Both the position numbers and the translations under genes were made by a program. A stretch of 64,000 nt of DNA, taken from assembly GCF_000012365.1 (NCBI RefSeq), contig NC_007651.1, positions 2,852,001-2,916,000 of the forward strand, read 5' to 3'. Under the pieces are notes generated by a model. The model was not told the origin of the DNA and searched no databases. It saw nothing but the letters and a program-made list of their open reading frames with translations. Positions within the stretch are counted from its first letter, which is position 1; every line of letters starts with the position of its first letter. Positions 38,111 to 48,155 of the stretch are shown in pieces. The DNA is from Burkholderia thailandensis E264 (GTDB lineage Bacteria > Pseudomonadota > Gammaproteobacteria > Burkholderiales > Burkholderiaceae).

Positions 38111-38842
38111 TCACCGTACCTTCGGCAATCCTGCGTCGGCCTGCCGTTGCAACGAACGAACCTGTTGCTGCAACTTGCGCAGTTGACCCTCGCGCTCGTT
38201 CTTCTGCTCCCGCAGCGCAACCGCCTCGTCGAGCTTGTCCTTCTGCCGGGTCGCGACAGCCGCGCGTTGCTCGCGCGCGATGGTCAGATCCGCCTGCAGC
38301 CGGCTCGCCCGCTCCTGCGCGGCGGCGATCTGCCGATCGGTCTGCGCCTTCTGCGATTCGAGCTTCGCTGCCTGCAACTCGTTGACCGCGAGCATCTCGG
38401 ATTGCTTCGCGAAATCACGATAGACCGCTTCCGCGCGCGCCTCGCTCGCCGTCCTGATCACGCGCCAGAACGCCTTTTGCTGGAACAGCGCGACAAAATA
38501 CGTGCTGTCCTGGATGTTGAGCAGCAGGCTCGCACCGTAGCTGCCGTTGTACGTCGTGCGCATTTCGGTCAGCTCGTGCGCCTGAATCTGGCGTTGCAGT
38601 TCGTCGATCGTGCTCTTGCCGCTCGCATCCGCGTTCGCGGCCGCCGCCGGCGCGCCGCCGGGCGCCGACAGATTGACGACGGCCGGCGCCGAAACGCCCG
38701 GCGACGCCGTCGCGGCGGATGCCGTCAACGCCGGCGACGCAGCGCCGCCGTCGCCTTCCAATGCCTGCGCATGCGCGCCGCAGAGGCCGCCCGCCGCCGC
38801 GATCGCGACGAAGACGCGCCCCATTCCCCGTATGTGGCTCAT
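38111..38842 (-). CDS. DUF2968 coiled-coil exported protein
   Basis: A 243-residue protein with an N-terminal signal (MGRVFVAIAAAGGLCGAHA). An Ala-rich linker follows to residue about 70, then a conserved core (IDELQRQIQAHELTEMRTTYNGSYGASLLLNIQDSTYFVALFQQKAFWRVIRT) and a long C-terminal coiled coil (residues about 140-240, heptads rich in Leu, Gln, Arg, Glu). Probably periplasmic. It is the last gene in the Tad/EBP run, 71 bases after the EBP gene. AGGAAT upstream supports the start at 38842. Function unknown. Confidence 0.82.
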   Translation of the reverse strand: MSHIRGMGRVFVAIAAAGGLCGAHAQALEGDGGAASPALTASAATASPGVSAPAVVNLSAPGGAPAAAANADASGKSTIDELQRQIQAHELTEMRTTYNGSYGASLLLNIQDSTYFVALFQQKAFWRVIRTASEARAEAVYRDFAKQSEMLAVNELQAAKLESQKAQTDRQIAAAQERASRLQADLTIAREQRAAVATRQKDKLDEAVALREQKNEREGQLRKLQQQVRSLQRQADAGLPKVR

Positions 38843-38913
38843 TCTGTTTATTCCTGCTTCGAAGTGTTGTAGTTTTTCGAATGCATGTTCGTCGGCTGCA
38901 TCGCAGCCCTCTT

Positions 38914-40305
38914 TCACTCGCTTTCCCGTGCCTCAGGCTCCTCGTCGAAAATCTGGTATTTGCGCATCTTTTCCCACAGCACCTTGCGGCTGATTCCGAG
39001 ATGCTGCGCGGTATCCTGCCGACGCCAACCGTTTGCGTCAAGCGCGGCGATCACGCGGTTGCGCTCGGCCATGTCCCACTTGCTGCGATCCACGAACACA
39101 TCCGGCGCGCTCTCCGCCGGCACCGGCTGCGCGGCGCTGCGCGCATGCGCGACGAGCCGCTGCAGCCGCGCCGTGTCCCAGCCGCCCGTCTGCCGCACCG
39201 TCACGCCGACGCGCTCGGCCAGGTTGCGCAGCTCGCGCACGTTGCCCGGGAAGTACGAATCGGCCACCGCTTCGGCGAGCCAGTATGGCAGCTCCGGCAG
39301 CGCGGCGAGCCGGTCCTCGCCGACGATCGACGCGACGAACGACTTGAACAGCGCGATCTTGTCGACGGGCCCGCGCTCCTCGAGCGACGGAATGCTCAGC
39401 TCGATCACCGCAAGCCGGTAGTATAGGTCCGCCCGGAACAAGCCGTCCTTGACGAGCTGCGGCAGTTTCTTGTTGCTCGCCGCGACGAGCCGGAAATCCA
39501 CCTTGACGGGCGCGGTCGCGCCGATGCGCAGCACCGCGCCGTCCTCGAGCACGCGCAGCAGTTTCACCTGCTGGTAGAGCGGCAGATCGCCCACTTCGTC
39601 GAGAAAGAGCGTGCCGCCCGCCGCCTGCTCGAAGTAGCCCTTGTGCGTGCCGACCGCGCCCGTAAACGAGCCCTTCGCATGCCCGAAGAACAGCGACTCG
39701 AACAGGCCGTCCGGAATCGCGCCGCAGTTCACGGGCACGAATTCGCCCATGCTGTAGCGCGAGTGCTTCTCGTGCAGCAACTGCGCGATCCGCTCCTTGC
39801 CGACGCCCGTCTCGCCGTGCAGCAGCACGTTCGTATCGCAGTCGGCGAACGTGTCGACCTCCAGCAGCAGCGCCTGCATGCAGTCCGAATGCGCGACGAG
39901 CGTGCTCGGCTCGAGCGTCTTCGCCGCGTGCGCGCGCAACTGCACCGCGAGCTTCGAGATCATGCCGCGCAGCTCCGCGCACGTGAAATCGAGCGGCAGG
40001 ATGTGCGAATACTCGGGCGGATACAGCGACGGATCGTGATCGCGCGCGGCACCGACCCAGACCACCGGCATGCCGATGTCCGCCTGCCACGTGCGCAGGA
40101 ACGCCGCGCCGCTTTCGATCATCGATACGCTGATGATCGCGAGCGACGGCCGCATCGCGGTTCGTTCGGCCGACAGTTCCTCGTTGTCCGCGCGGATCAC
40201 TTCGACGTCGAAGCTCGACATGCAGCGCGCGACCCGGTCGACGATATCGGCCTTGCCCTCCCAGACGTACAGATCGAGCCCTTCGATTGCGTTCGTGTTT
40301 CTCAT
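38914..40305 (-). CDS. sigma-54-dependent enhancer-binding protein (orphan, VpsR/NtrC type)
   Basis: A 463-residue activator of sigma-54 RNA polymerase. Residues 1-130 resemble a response-regulator receiver, but the strand that should carry the phosphorylated Asp reads SLAIISVS (54-61). The AAA+ domain has Walker A GETGVGKE (164-171), GSFTGA (212-217, the sigma-54 contact loop, usually GAFTGA), and Walker B GGTLFLDE (230-237). A Fis-type helix-turn-helix ends the protein ([31 protein letters not shown]). It sits 16 bases after tadG, so it should be expressed with the pilus. Its likely target is the promoter at 52348. Confidence 0.92.
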   Translation of the reverse strand: MRNTNAIEGLDLYVWEGKADIVDRVARCMSSFDVEVIRADNEELSAERTAMRPSLAIISVSMIESGAAFLRTWQADIGMPVVWVGAARDHDPSLYPPEYSHILPLDFTCAELRGMISKLAVQLRAHAAKTLEPSTLVAHSDCMQALLLEVDTFADCDTNVLLHGETGVGKERIAQLLHEKHSRYSMGEFVPVNCGAIPDGLFESLFFGHAKGSFTGAVGTHKGYFEQAAGGTLFLDEVGDLPLYQQVKLLRVLEDGAVLRIGATAPVKVDFRLVAASNKKLPQLVKDGLFRADLYYRLAVIELSIPSLEERGPVDKIALFKSFVASIVGEDRLAALPELPYWLAEAVADSYFPGNVRELRNLAERVGVTVRQTGGWDTARLQRLVAHARSAAQPVPAESAPDVFVDRSKWDMAERNRVIAALDANGWRRQDTAQHLGISRKVLWEKMRKYQIFDEEPEARESE

Positions 40306-40321
40306 CGTTATGCGTGAATCT

Positions 40322-42130
40322 TCAATAGACCGTTTGCGCGGTGCCGCAGGTCAGCGCCAGATTGTGGACCGTCGCCGCGCCGAGCTGCACGCCGAGCAGG
40401 TTCAACAGCGGCACGACGACCTGGTCGAGCGAGCTCAGCACGGGGCCAAGCAGGTTCAGCAGCACGGAGACCACCGGATTGAGCACCGTGCCGACCGGCA
40501 CCGAAATGCCGAGCACGTAGAGCGTGAGGCCGTTCGGCCCCGTCAGCGATTGCGCGGCGCCCGACAGCGCGTTCGAGATCACCGAGCCCACCGCGTTCGA
40601 ATTCGTCGTCTGATAGTCGTCGGCGTCGCCCGCCACGCCGTTGAACGTGAGCGTCGCCGCGCTCGCCTGCGGCACGACCGCCGGCAGCGCGACGGCCGAC
40701 TTGACCTGCAGGAGCGGCGCGTCCAGCACGCCGAGCGTCGCGAGCGTCGCGGGCACGTTGCAAGCGAACGTCTGCTGCGCCGGGAGGTCGGTCGGCACGT
40801 CGCCGATGCACAGGTTCGCGAGGCCCGGCTGCACGCCGATCGTGGCGCGGCTCGACGCGGCGGTTGCCGCACAGCTCGTCGACTGCAGCCACGCGGACCC
40901 CGTCGCGACTTGCAGCGTGAGCGGCAGGCTCAGATCAACCTGGATGAGGTTCTGCACGAGGCTCACGAGCGGCGCGAGCGGCAACAGCACGCCGGTGGGC
41001 GACAGCCCCGTGGTGCCGAGATTCACGGTCACGAACAACCGGATCTGCGCATTATTGGCCTGCGTGCGCCACGCCCCCGTCTTCGGGTTCGTTCCCGCCT
41101 CGCCGATCACGATCGTCGGCGGTTCGATGATCTGCAGCTTGAGTGCCGCGCCCTGGCCCGCGAGCTGCAACCCCGTCGCGACGTCGACGGCCGGCTTGCC
41201 CGCCGCCGCCACCTCGGCCCCGACCATCAGTGCGTCGAACACGTTGATCTTCGCGTCGACGGCCGCCTGCGTGTCGGACAGCCCGAGCGCGAACACGCCG
41301 GGCCCGCCCAACTGGCTGCCGATGCTGAATTTCCCGCCGCCGAGATTCGCGCCGGCGATCGCCTGCAGCGCGGCGACGCTCGCCTGCAGGTTCGCGTTCA
41401 CGACCTGCGTGCGCGACAGCGCGGTCAGCATCAGCTGGGCGAACTGTCCGGCCGTCACCTGCGTCGCGAGCAGCTCGTTGACGGTCAGCACGTTCGCGGC
41501 CGCCATCAGGTCGCCGACCTTGATCTGCGTTGACGCGAGCGCCTGATACGACAGCGCGCTCAAGCCCAGATTCGCGCCGAGCAGCGCGTTGAGCACACTG
41601 TTCACGAGGCCGCCCTGCAGGCTCGCGAGCGTCGTGCCGATCGTGAACTGGTCGACGTTGGTCGCCTTCGCGGTCGACGTCGCGCTCACCGTGCGCGACG
41701 GGCCGAGGAAGAAATACGGCACGTTCTGCGTCGCCGTCACCTGCACCGCGTTGAGCGGCGTCGACGTCGTGCTGAAGTAGCTCGGCGCGGCGTTGCTCTG
41801 CGTGTCCCAGCGCCCGCACGACACCGTCAGCGTGTTGCCGCTCGCCGCCCGATCGAAGCCGTTGGAGCTCGCGTTCGCGGCGGCGGCCGCGTTCGGCTGC
41901 GAGCATTGGTCGTCCATTCTCTGCGCACCGGCGAGTGCGGCCATGTCGGCGACACGCTGCAAGTCGCGGCGCACGAAGAACACGTTGCCGATGTCGACCA
42001 CGCCGAGCGCGGCGATCGCGACGAGCATCCAGATCGCCGCGGCGACCGCGAACGAGCCGCGCTCGCGCGCGCGCGTCCCGCGTCCGCAGGCGGAAAGTCG
42101 ATGCTCGGTGCGACGGCGGGCTAACGGCAT
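40322..42130 (-). CDS. tadG: TadG-like pilus assembly protein
   Basis: A 602-residue inner-membrane protein with a large periplasmic part. The N terminus has the TadE/TadG-type helix ([31 protein letters not shown]) followed by [18 protein letters not shown], the TadG-like signature. The rest is a long Ala/Leu/Val/Thr-rich domain with repeated [17 protein letters not shown] segments. Pseudopilin-like TadG proteins help anchor or assemble Flp pili. It is the largest gene of the locus, seven bases after the DUF3613 gene. Confidence 0.88.
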   Translation of the reverse strand: MPLARRRTEHRLSACGRGTRARERGSFAVAAAIWMLVAIAALGVVDIGNVFFVRRDLQRVADMAALAGAQRMDDQCSQPNAAAAANASSNGFDRAASGNTLTVSCGRWDTQSNAAPSYFSTTSTPLNAVQVTATQNVPYFFLGPSRTVSATSTAKATNVDQFTIGTTLASLQGGLVNSVLNALLGANLGLSALSYQALASTQIKVGDLMAAANVLTVNELLATQVTAGQFAQLMLTALSRTQVVNANLQASVAALQAIAGANLGGGKFSIGSQLGGPGVFALGLSDTQAAVDAKINVFDALMVGAEVAAAGKPAVDVATGLQLAGQGAALKLQIIEPPTIVIGEAGTNPKTGAWRTQANNAQIRLFVTVNLGTTGLSPTGVLLPLAPLVSLVQNLIQVDLSLPLTLQVATGSAWLQSTSCAATAASSRATIGVQPGLANLCIGDVPTDLPAQQTFACNVPATLATLGVLDAPLLQVKSAVALPAVVPQASAATLTFNGVAGDADDYQTTNSNAVGSVISNALSGAAQSLTGPNGLTLYVLGISVPVGTVLNPVVSVLLNLLGPVLSSLDQVVVPLLNLLGVQLGAATVHNLALTCGTAQTVY

Positions 42131-42137
42131 ACGATCC

Positions 42138-42509
42138 TCACTGCGAATGCGACGCCGGCGCGAGGAGAGCGTCCGCGCCCGCCCCGCCCCCGCCGCTCAT
42201 GCCGGCGGCCGATTCGTAGAACGCCGGGATCTTCGTCTTGAACGAATCGAGATAGCGCGCGTACGCGAGCGACGCCGCCTCGCCGATCATCGGCTGCGCC
42301 GGCGCCGCCTCGCGGTTGCTCGCCTGCAGCGCGAACCACGTCTGCGTCGCGTGGCCGATTTCCGATGCGCTCGGCGCATCGTGCTGCGGCGATTGCGCGC
42401 GGGCGGCGCTCGCCGCGCATGCGAGCGCGAGCGCGAGCGCCGCCGCGCAAAGCGCGCGGCCGCGCCCGAAACGGGCCGCGGCGGTCTGGATGTGGTCATG
42501 CGTCGTCAT
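42138..42509 (-). CDS. DUF3613 family protein of the Tad locus
   Basis: A 123-residue exported protein with a signal peptide (LCAAALALALACAASAARA) and a short conserved core (EIGHATQTWFALQASNREAAPAQPMIGEAASLAYARYLDSFKTKIP), which matches DUF3613, a family found inside Tad clusters of beta- and gammaproteobacteria. It lies between tadD and tadG with 7-21 base gaps. Its assembly role is unknown. Confidence 0.85.
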   Translation of the reverse strand: MTTHDHIQTAAARFGRGRALCAAALALALACAASAARAQSPQHDAPSASEIGHATQTWFALQASNREAAPAQPMIGEAASLAYARYLDSFKTKIPAFYESAAGMSGGGGAGADALLAPASHSQ

Positions 42510-42530
42510 GTCGACTCCGTGTCACGTCTG

Positions 42531-43442
42531 TCATTGCGAGAATCGCTGCAAGAGCGGCACCGTCGGCTCGAACGCCGACGCCGTCGCGGCCGCAACGGGC
42601 GCGGACGCTCCCGCGCCGGCCGCGGCCTGCCTGGGCGCCGCCGCATTCGCGGCGATCGTCGCGCCCACGCCCGCGCCCGCGCCCGGCGCGCCCGGCCGCG
42701 CGAGCGCCCGCTGCCGCGCACGCGACGCGGCGGCAATCTTCGTCGCGTCGTTGCGGATTTCGGCGCGCACCGCCGGCGCGAGCTTCAACTGGTTCATCAG
42801 GCCGAGCGCGTCGCGCGTCTGCCCCGTCGCGAGCAGGAACAGCGCGAGATTGCTGAGGATCTTCGGATTGTTCTGGTCGAGCTCCGCCGCCTTCATCAGC
42901 GGCACGCGCGCGCCCCCGATGTCGCCGCCGCGCATGCGCGCATACGCGAGATCGGACAGCGTCAGCGAATCGGTCGGCGCAAGCGCGCTCGCCTGCGCGA
43001 GCGCCTGCGACGCCGCGTCGAAATCGCCCGACGCGCCGGCCAGCAGGCCGAGCCCGCGGTAGCCGCGCGCGGCGAGCGGCGTGCCGAGCAACTGCTTGTA
43101 CGCAACCGTGCTCGCAGCCGGCTGGTCGGTCGCGCGCAGCGCGTCCGCACGCAGCAGGATCGTGTCCGGCGACACGCCGTACTGCTTCTCGTAAGCGTCG
43201 ATATGCGCGAGCGATGCGTAATAGAGCCCCTGCGACTGCATCCGGCCGATGAGGCCGAGATACATGCCGGGCGTGTCGGGCGTCGCGTTCTTGTCGGCCG
43301 CGGCCTGCATCAGCGCCGCGCGCTCGGCCTGCGCGCCGATCCCGTAGCCCGACTCCTTGAACGACCCGCACGCGGCGAGCGACAACGCAAGCGCCGCGAG
43401 CGCCGCCGTCGTCGTCATTGGTGAAAAGCTGCTTCGTCTCAT
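42531..43442 (-). CDS. tadD: TadD-like TPR lipoprotein
   Basis: A 303-residue lipoprotein with a lipobox LAAC near residue 25. Tetratricopeptide-like helix pairs run from about residue 50 to 230 (GYRGLGLLAGASGDFDAASQALAQASALAPTDSLTLSDLAYARMRGGD is one pair), followed by an Ala-rich tail. TadD acts as a pilotin for the CpaC/RcpA secretin in the outer membrane. AAGGAA before the ATG at 43442 supports this start over the longer one 30 bases upstream. Confidence 0.88.
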   Translation of the reverse strand: MRRSSFSPMTTTAALAALALSLAACGSFKESGYGIGAQAERAALMQAAADKNATPDTPGMYLGLIGRMQSQGLYYASLAHIDAYEKQYGVSPDTILLRADALRATDQPAASTVAYKQLLGTPLAARGYRGLGLLAGASGDFDAASQALAQASALAPTDSLTLSDLAYARMRGGDIGGARVPLMKAAELDQNNPKILSNLALFLLATGQTRDALGLMNQLKLAPAVRAEIRNDATKIAAASRARQRALARPGAPGAGAGVGATIAANAAAPRQAAAGAGASAPVAAATASAFEPTVPLLQRFSQ

Positions 43443-43478
43443 GTCGTTCCTTCCTTCGTTGCGCGGCGGCAAACGCGG

Positions 43479-44498
43479 CTAGCGGCGCGCGGCCGTGAGC
43501 GCGTGCGTGACGGCGAGCATCCCCGGCCCCGCGGTCACGATGAAGAGCGCCGGCAGCAGCGTGAGAATCATCACGCCCGTCATCTTCACCGTGAGGCGGC
43601 CGATCCGCTCGCGCAGCATCGCGCGGCGCACCTCGCGCAGCCGGTCGCCGAACTGCTTGAGCGGCTCCTGCACCGCGCCGCCGTGCTTGTCGACCTGGAT
43701 CAGCAGACGCACGATCGCGCGCAGATCCTCATTGTCGAAGCTGGTCGCGAGGCGCTGCAGCGACTGCTCGCGCGTGCGGCCCGCGACGAACTGCCGCTGC
43801 GCGATCCCAAGCTCCGACGACAGCACGGGCAGCATCCCCTTGAAATCGTTCGTGACGACCTGGATGCTCTGGTCGAGCGACAGCCCGACGCCCTGCAAGA
43901 GCCGCAGCATGTCGACGAGCAGCGGCATCTCGTCGACGACGGACTGGCGGCGCGCCGCCGCGCGGCGGCGCACGTAGATCTTCGGCAGCATGAAGCCGGC
44001 GATCACGGACAGCGCGACCCACGCGCTCAGATGCGTGCGGACCGTCGCGCTGCCGAAGAGCGCGACGGCGGCGGGCAGCGCGATCGAGCACGCGATCCGC
44101 GCGCTCAGGAAGATGCCGCGCGTGTGCGCGTCGACGTAGCCGCACTGCTCGAGCAGCATCCGGTCCTCTTCGGCGACGATCTGCTTGCCGAGCCGCGTGT
44201 CGAGCAGGCGCATCCCGAACTTGCCGGCGCGATCGAGCAACGTCGCGAAGCGCGAACGGCGCGCGTGCGGCGCCGCGTCGGGGGCGCTCGCGCTCGCCGC
44301 GCTCGAGGCCGCCGCCGCGCCCGTCGTCGCACGCGCGGCGGCGGCCTCGAGCGCGGCGGCGCGCTGGTCGAGCGCGTCCGCGAGCGTGCGGCCGGTGCGC
44401 CGCGCGAGCACGGCCTGCATGATCGCGAGCGCGGCGAGCATCAGCACGCCGATTGCGCCGAGGACGAGCGCGATTGCGCCAAGACGGCTCGAATCCAT
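43479..44498 (-). CDS. tadC: Tad pilus inner-membrane platform protein TadC
   Basis: A 339-residue polytopic protein with a C-terminal type II secretion F domain (about residues 170-300: DEMPLLVDMLRLLQGVGLSLDQSIQVV; LREVRRAMLRERIGRLTVKMTG) flanked by hydrophobic helices. It forms the inner-membrane platform with TadB. GAGGTGA lies before the ATG at 44498. Starts five bases after tadB ends. Confidence 0.9.
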   Translation of the reverse strand: MDSSRLGAIALVLGAIGVLMLAALAIMQAVLARRTGRTLADALDQRAAALEAAAARATTGAAAASSAASASAPDAAPHARRSRFATLLDRAGKFGMRLLDTRLGKQIVAEEDRMLLEQCGYVDAHTRGIFLSARIACSIALPAAVALFGSATVRTHLSAWVALSVIAGFMLPKIYVRRRAAARRQSVVDEMPLLVDMLRLLQGVGLSLDQSIQVVTNDFKGMLPVLSSELGIAQRQFVAGRTREQSLQRLATSFDNEDLRAIVRLLIQVDKHGGAVQEPLKQFGDRLREVRRAMLRERIGRLTVKMTGVMILTLLPALFIVTAGPGMLAVTHALTAARR

Positions 44499-44503
44499 CG
44501 TGG

Positions 44504-45514
44504 TCACCTCAACCGGGCGAGCCGGTACAGCCAGTAGCCGCCGGCGACTTGCAGGATGAACGCCAGATACACGAGCTGGCGGCCCATCGGATCGAGCCAC
44601 ATCGCGCTGAAATACTTCGGATTCGTCGCGATCACGAAGCTGCCGATGCCCACGGGCAGCGCGCCGAGCACCCACGCCGACAGCCGCGTCTCCGCCGACA
44701 TCGCGACGAGCTCGCGCTCGGCCTGCTCCAGATCGCGCATGAACACGGCCATCCGGTCGAGCATCACGTCGGCGCGCCCGCCGTACTTGACGGACAGCCG
44801 CAGCACCGAGCCCACGAGCTCGAACTCCTTGATCCGGTAGAGCGCGGCGACGTAGACCATCGCGCGGTCGATCTCGACGCCCGAGCGCAGCATCCGCGAC
44901 ACGTGATCGAGGCAGCCGCGCAGCGGCGCGTCGGTCGTCTGCAGCGTCGCCTGGAACGCGGCGGGCACGCTGTTGCCGAGCGTGACGAGGCGCACGATGC
45001 CGTCGAGAAACGACGGCAACTGGCGAACGATCCGCAGCCGCCGCTTCTGCATCCGCGACGCGAGCCAGAAGACCACGAGCGTCGCGCCCGCGACGAACGC
45101 CGCGACGGCCGCGAGCAGCCCGCCGCGCAGGCCCGCCCACAGCGTCGCGAAGGCCGTCACCGCGCCGAGCGCGACGAGCGGCGTGCGAATCTCGGACACG
45201 CCCGCGCGATTCGATACGTTGAGCCACGCATCGGCCACGCGCTCGCGCCAGCGCGCGAGACCTTCAGCGGGCTTCGCCGCGGGCGCGCCGCCCGCCGCGC
45301 CCGCCGCCGGCATCGGCGCGGCCGCGCGCTTCGGCTCGGCCGCGGCCGGCATCTTCGGCTGCGCGCCCGGGCGTGCGCCGGGCTCGAGCCGGCTGTCGAT
45401 ATAGCGCGCCGCGTGCGCGCGCTCCTTGTTCGCCTCGCCGCGCCGCCACAGTGCGAGCGCCCCGGCGACGCACAGCAGCGCGAGCGCAAGCGCCCAAAGC
45501 GCCGCGCTAGACAT
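44504..45514 (-). CDS. tadB: Tad pilus inner-membrane platform protein TadB
   Basis: A 336-residue partner of TadC. An N-terminal helix (ALWALALALLCVAGALALW) is followed by an Ala/Pro-rich cytoplasmic linker, two helices near residues 115-150, and the T2SSF domain (RIVRQLPSFLDGIVRLVTLGNSVPAAFQATLQ; LRLSVKYGGRADVMLDRMAVFMRDLEQAERELVAM). It overlaps the end of cpaF by eight bases, indicating translational coupling. Confidence 0.9.
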   Translation of the reverse strand: MSSAALWALALALLCVAGALALWRRGEANKERAHAARYIDSRLEPGARPGAQPKMPAAAEPKRAAAPMPAAGAAGGAPAAKPAEGLARWRERVADAWLNVSNRAGVSEIRTPLVALGAVTAFATLWAGLRGGLLAAVAAFVAGATLVVFWLASRMQKRRLRIVRQLPSFLDGIVRLVTLGNSVPAAFQATLQTTDAPLRGCLDHVSRMLRSGVEIDRAMVYVAALYRIKEFELVGSVLRLSVKYGGRADVMLDRMAVFMRDLEQAERELVAMSAETRLSAWVLGALPVGIGSFVIATNPKYFSAMWLDPMGRQLVYLAFILQVAGGYWLYRLARLR

Positions 45515-46847
45515 TGAAGCCCCCGCCGCGGCCGTAAGGCTCGCCGCCGAAGCCGCCGCCCGACAGCGCCTGCCTGAAGCGCGCGAGCTTCGGCGAATGC
45601 GGATGGATGCCGAGCGATTCCCACGCGTCGATCTCATCGCCGTCCGCGTTCACGCGCGGCTCGTAGCGATAGAGCTCCTGCGTCGCGATGATGTTGTCGG
45701 ACAGCCCGGTCACCTCGGTGACCGACAGGATACGCCGCCGCCCGTTCGACAGCCGCCCGATCTGGACGATGAAGTCGACCGCGTTCGAGATCTGCCGGCG
45801 CAGGCTCGATTCGGTGCCCTGAAAGCCCGCGAAGCCGGCGAGCATCTCGAGGCGGTACAGGCACTCGCGCGGCGAGCTCGCGTGGATCGTGCCCATCGAG
45901 CCATCGTGGCCGGTATTCATCGCCTGCATCATCTCGAGCACCTCGCCGCCGCGCACTTCGCCGACGATGATCCGGTCCGGGCGCATCCGCAGCGTGTTGC
46001 GCAGCAGGTCGCGGATCGACACGACGCCCGTGCCGTCGAAGCCGCCCGGCCGGCTCTCGAGCCGCACCACATGCGGGTGGTTGAGCGACAGCTCCGCCGT
46101 GTCCTCGATCGTCACGACGCGCTCGGCTTCGGGAATGTGGAACGCGAGCGCGTTCAGGAGCGATGTCTTGCCGGAGCTCGTGCCGCCCGACACGAGGATG
46201 TTGCAGCGCGCGGCGACCGCGGCTTCGAGCAGCGCGCCGATCTCTTCGTTGAACGTGCCGTTCGCGAGCAGATCGGCCGGCTTCAGCGGGTCCTTGCGGA
46301 ACTTGCGGATCGACACGACCGGGCCGTCGATCGACAGCGGCTCGATCACGACGTTCACGCGCCCGCCGTCCGGCAGCCGCGCGTCGACCATCGGATTCGA
46401 CTCGTCGAGCCGGCGGCCGATCGGCGCGAGAATGCGCCGCACGATGCGCAGCAGGTGCGCGTTGTCGGTGAAGCGCACGGGCAGCTTCGTCAGGATTCCG
46501 TGCTTCGACACGTAGACGTCGCTGTAGCCGTTGATCAGGATGTCCTCGACGTTCGGATCGGCGAGCAGGTCCTCGATCGGCCCGAAACCCGCGAGCTCCT
46601 TGGTCAGCGCCTGCGCGACCGCGCGCACCTCGTTCTCGTTGAGCGGAATGCGGCGCAACCGCACAAAGCTGTCGATCTCGAGATCGACGAACTGGTTGAT
46701 CGCCTGCCGCGACCAGCGCCCGAACTCCGCGCCCAGCTCCTCGATGCGCGTCAGCAGATGCTCGTGCGCGGCGTTCTTGATGTCGTGAAACTGCTGCGTT
46801 TGCGAGAACGGCGTCGCCCCGTCGGCAAATTGAATGTCGTGTGCCAT
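45507..46847 (-). CDS. cpaF: CpaF/TadA family pilus assembly ATPase
   Basis: A 446-residue secretion ATPase that powers Flp pilin polymerisation. Walker A is SGGTSSGKTSL (residues 220-230); the Asp box and Walker B region are VVTIEDTAEL and RIIVGEVRGGEVLEMMQAMNTGHDGSMGTIHA; SIRKFRKDPL precedes the nucleotide domain as in other CpaF proteins. It ends GGGFNV. Located between cpaE (3-base gap) and tadB (8-base overlap). Confidence 0.95.
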   Translation of the reverse strand: MAHDIQFADGATPFSQTQQFHDIKNAAHEHLLTRIEELGAEFGRWSRQAINQFVDLEIDSFVRLRRIPLNENEVRAVAQALTKELAGFGPIEDLLADPNVEDILINGYSDVYVSKHGILTKLPVRFTDNAHLLRIVRRILAPIGRRLDESNPMVDARLPDGGRVNVVIEPLSIDGPVVSIRKFRKDPLKPADLLANGTFNEEIGALLEAAVAARCNILVSGGTSSGKTSLLNALAFHIPEAERVVTIEDTAELSLNHPHVVRLESRPGGFDGTGVVSIRDLLRNTLRMRPDRIIVGEVRGGEVLEMMQAMNTGHDGSMGTIHASSPRECLYRLEMLAGFAGFQGTESSLRRQISNAVDFIVQIGRLSNGRRRILSVTEVTGLSDNIIATQELYRYEPRVNADGDEIDAWESLGIHPHSPKLARFRQALSGGGFGGEPYGRGGGFNV

Positions 46848-46850
46848 CTC

Positions 46851-48089
46851 TTACGACCGCTTGGAGGTGGGTTGAATGAAGCGCCTGAGCGCGGAAAGGC
46901 CGCCCGCCGGGCGCGGCGCGGCGGCCCCCGCGCCGCCCGTCGCGCGTTCGACGAGCGGCTCGAGCGCGCGCACGTACGGGTCGCGCTCGGCAACGTCGAC
47001 GATCAGCTTGCCCTGATTGGCCGCATGCCCGATCGGCACGCGCCGCGACGGCAGCGTCGCGGCGAGCGCGAGCCCGAGGCGCTCGGCGATCTGCGCGGGC
47101 GCGAGGCCGAGCGCCGGATCGTACTGGTTGACGACGAGGCGCACGTTGTCCGTGTCCACGCCCGCGTCGCGCAGCGATTCGAGCAGCTCGACGGCCGACA
47201 CGACGGACGCGACGCCCTGGTCGCACAGGAGCCACGACTCGTCGGCCGCGTTCGCGGTCTGCGCGACGAAATCGCGGTTCGAGAAGCCGCCCAGGTCGAC
47301 GATCTGGCAATCGAAGAACGCGCGCAGGCGGTTCAGCAGGCCGACGCACGACGCGTAGGACACGTCGCGCAGCCCGGCCAGGTTCGGCGGCAGCGACGTC
47401 AGCGCGACGCCGCTCGAATGGCGCGCGAGCGCCGTGTTGACGAAGGTCCGGTCGAAGCGGCGCAGGTTGCGCACCGCCTCGACGAAATCGAATTCGCAGC
47501 GCGTGTTCAGGAACAGCGCGCCGTCGCCCGCCGGCAGCCCGAGATCGACGAGCGCCGTCTGGCGGCCCTGCGCCGCCGAGCGTTTTTGCACCAGCACCGA
47601 CAGGTTCGCGGCGAGCGTGCTCGCGCCCATCCCGGCGCGCGCGCCGAGGAGCGCGATCAGCCGGCCGTGGCGGCTCGGCTGATCGCCGACGTGATCGAGC
47701 AGTCCGCGCGTGATCCTGAGCGCGTCCTCGGCGGGCGCGGAAAAGTCGATGAAATCGCGCACGCCCGCGCGCAGCGCCGCGAGCGCGCTTTCCGGCTCGC
47801 CGAGCGAGCCGAGCGCGACGATGGGCAGCCCCGGATGCGACACGCGCAGCGCGGCCGCCGCGGCGCTCGCCGCCTGCGCGTGGCCGCCCGAGAAATCGAC
47901 GAAGACGAGCACCGGATTGAGCCCGGCGATCCGCTGCGCGAGCCCCGCCGGCTCGAGCGGCGCCGGCTCGACCGCGCCGGCCGAAACGAGCGTCTGCGCG
48001 AGCCATCGCACATGCTCGCCGTGAGGCGACGCGCAGACGAAGTAGTCGGTGACGGCGGGCTCAGCCAAGGATAATGTTCTCGCGTTCAT
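46851..48089 (-). CDS. cpaE: CpaE/TadZ-like ATPase, pilus localisation
   Basis: A 412-residue ParA/MinD-like protein. Residues 1-130 are an atypical receiver-like domain, with VFVDFSGGHA at the fourth position. The ATPase domain starts RLIALLGARAGMGASTLAANLSVLV; this deviant Walker A has Gly-Ala where ParA has Gly-Lys-Ser/Thr, as in some TadZ proteins, so ATP turnover may be weak or absent. Later, FDCQIVDLGGFSNRD replaces the Walker B. It positions the Tad machine at the cell pole in other bacteria. Confidence 0.88.
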   Translation of the reverse strand: MNARTLSLAEPAVTDYFVCASPHGEHVRWLAQTLVSAGAVEPAPLEPAGLAQRIAGLNPVLVFVDFSGGHAQAASAAAAALRVSHPGLPIVALGSLGEPESALAALRAGVRDFIDFSAPAEDALRITRGLLDHVGDQPSRHGRLIALLGARAGMGASTLAANLSVLVQKRSAAQGRQTALVDLGLPAGDGALFLNTRCEFDFVEAVRNLRRFDRTFVNTALARHSSGVALTSLPPNLAGLRDVSYASCVGLLNRLRAFFDCQIVDLGGFSNRDFVAQTANAADESWLLCDQGVASVVSAVELLESLRDAGVDTDNVRLVVNQYDPALGLAPAQIAERLGLALAATLPSRRVPIGHAANQGKLIVDVAERDPYVRALEPLVERATGGAGAAAPRPAGGLSALRRFIQPTSKRS

Positions 48090-48155
48090 ATTGATGCATT
48101 CCGGTTGCGCGCCGCGTCGCGGCGCTCGCGCGTGCGCCGTCGTGGCCTCGCGCGC

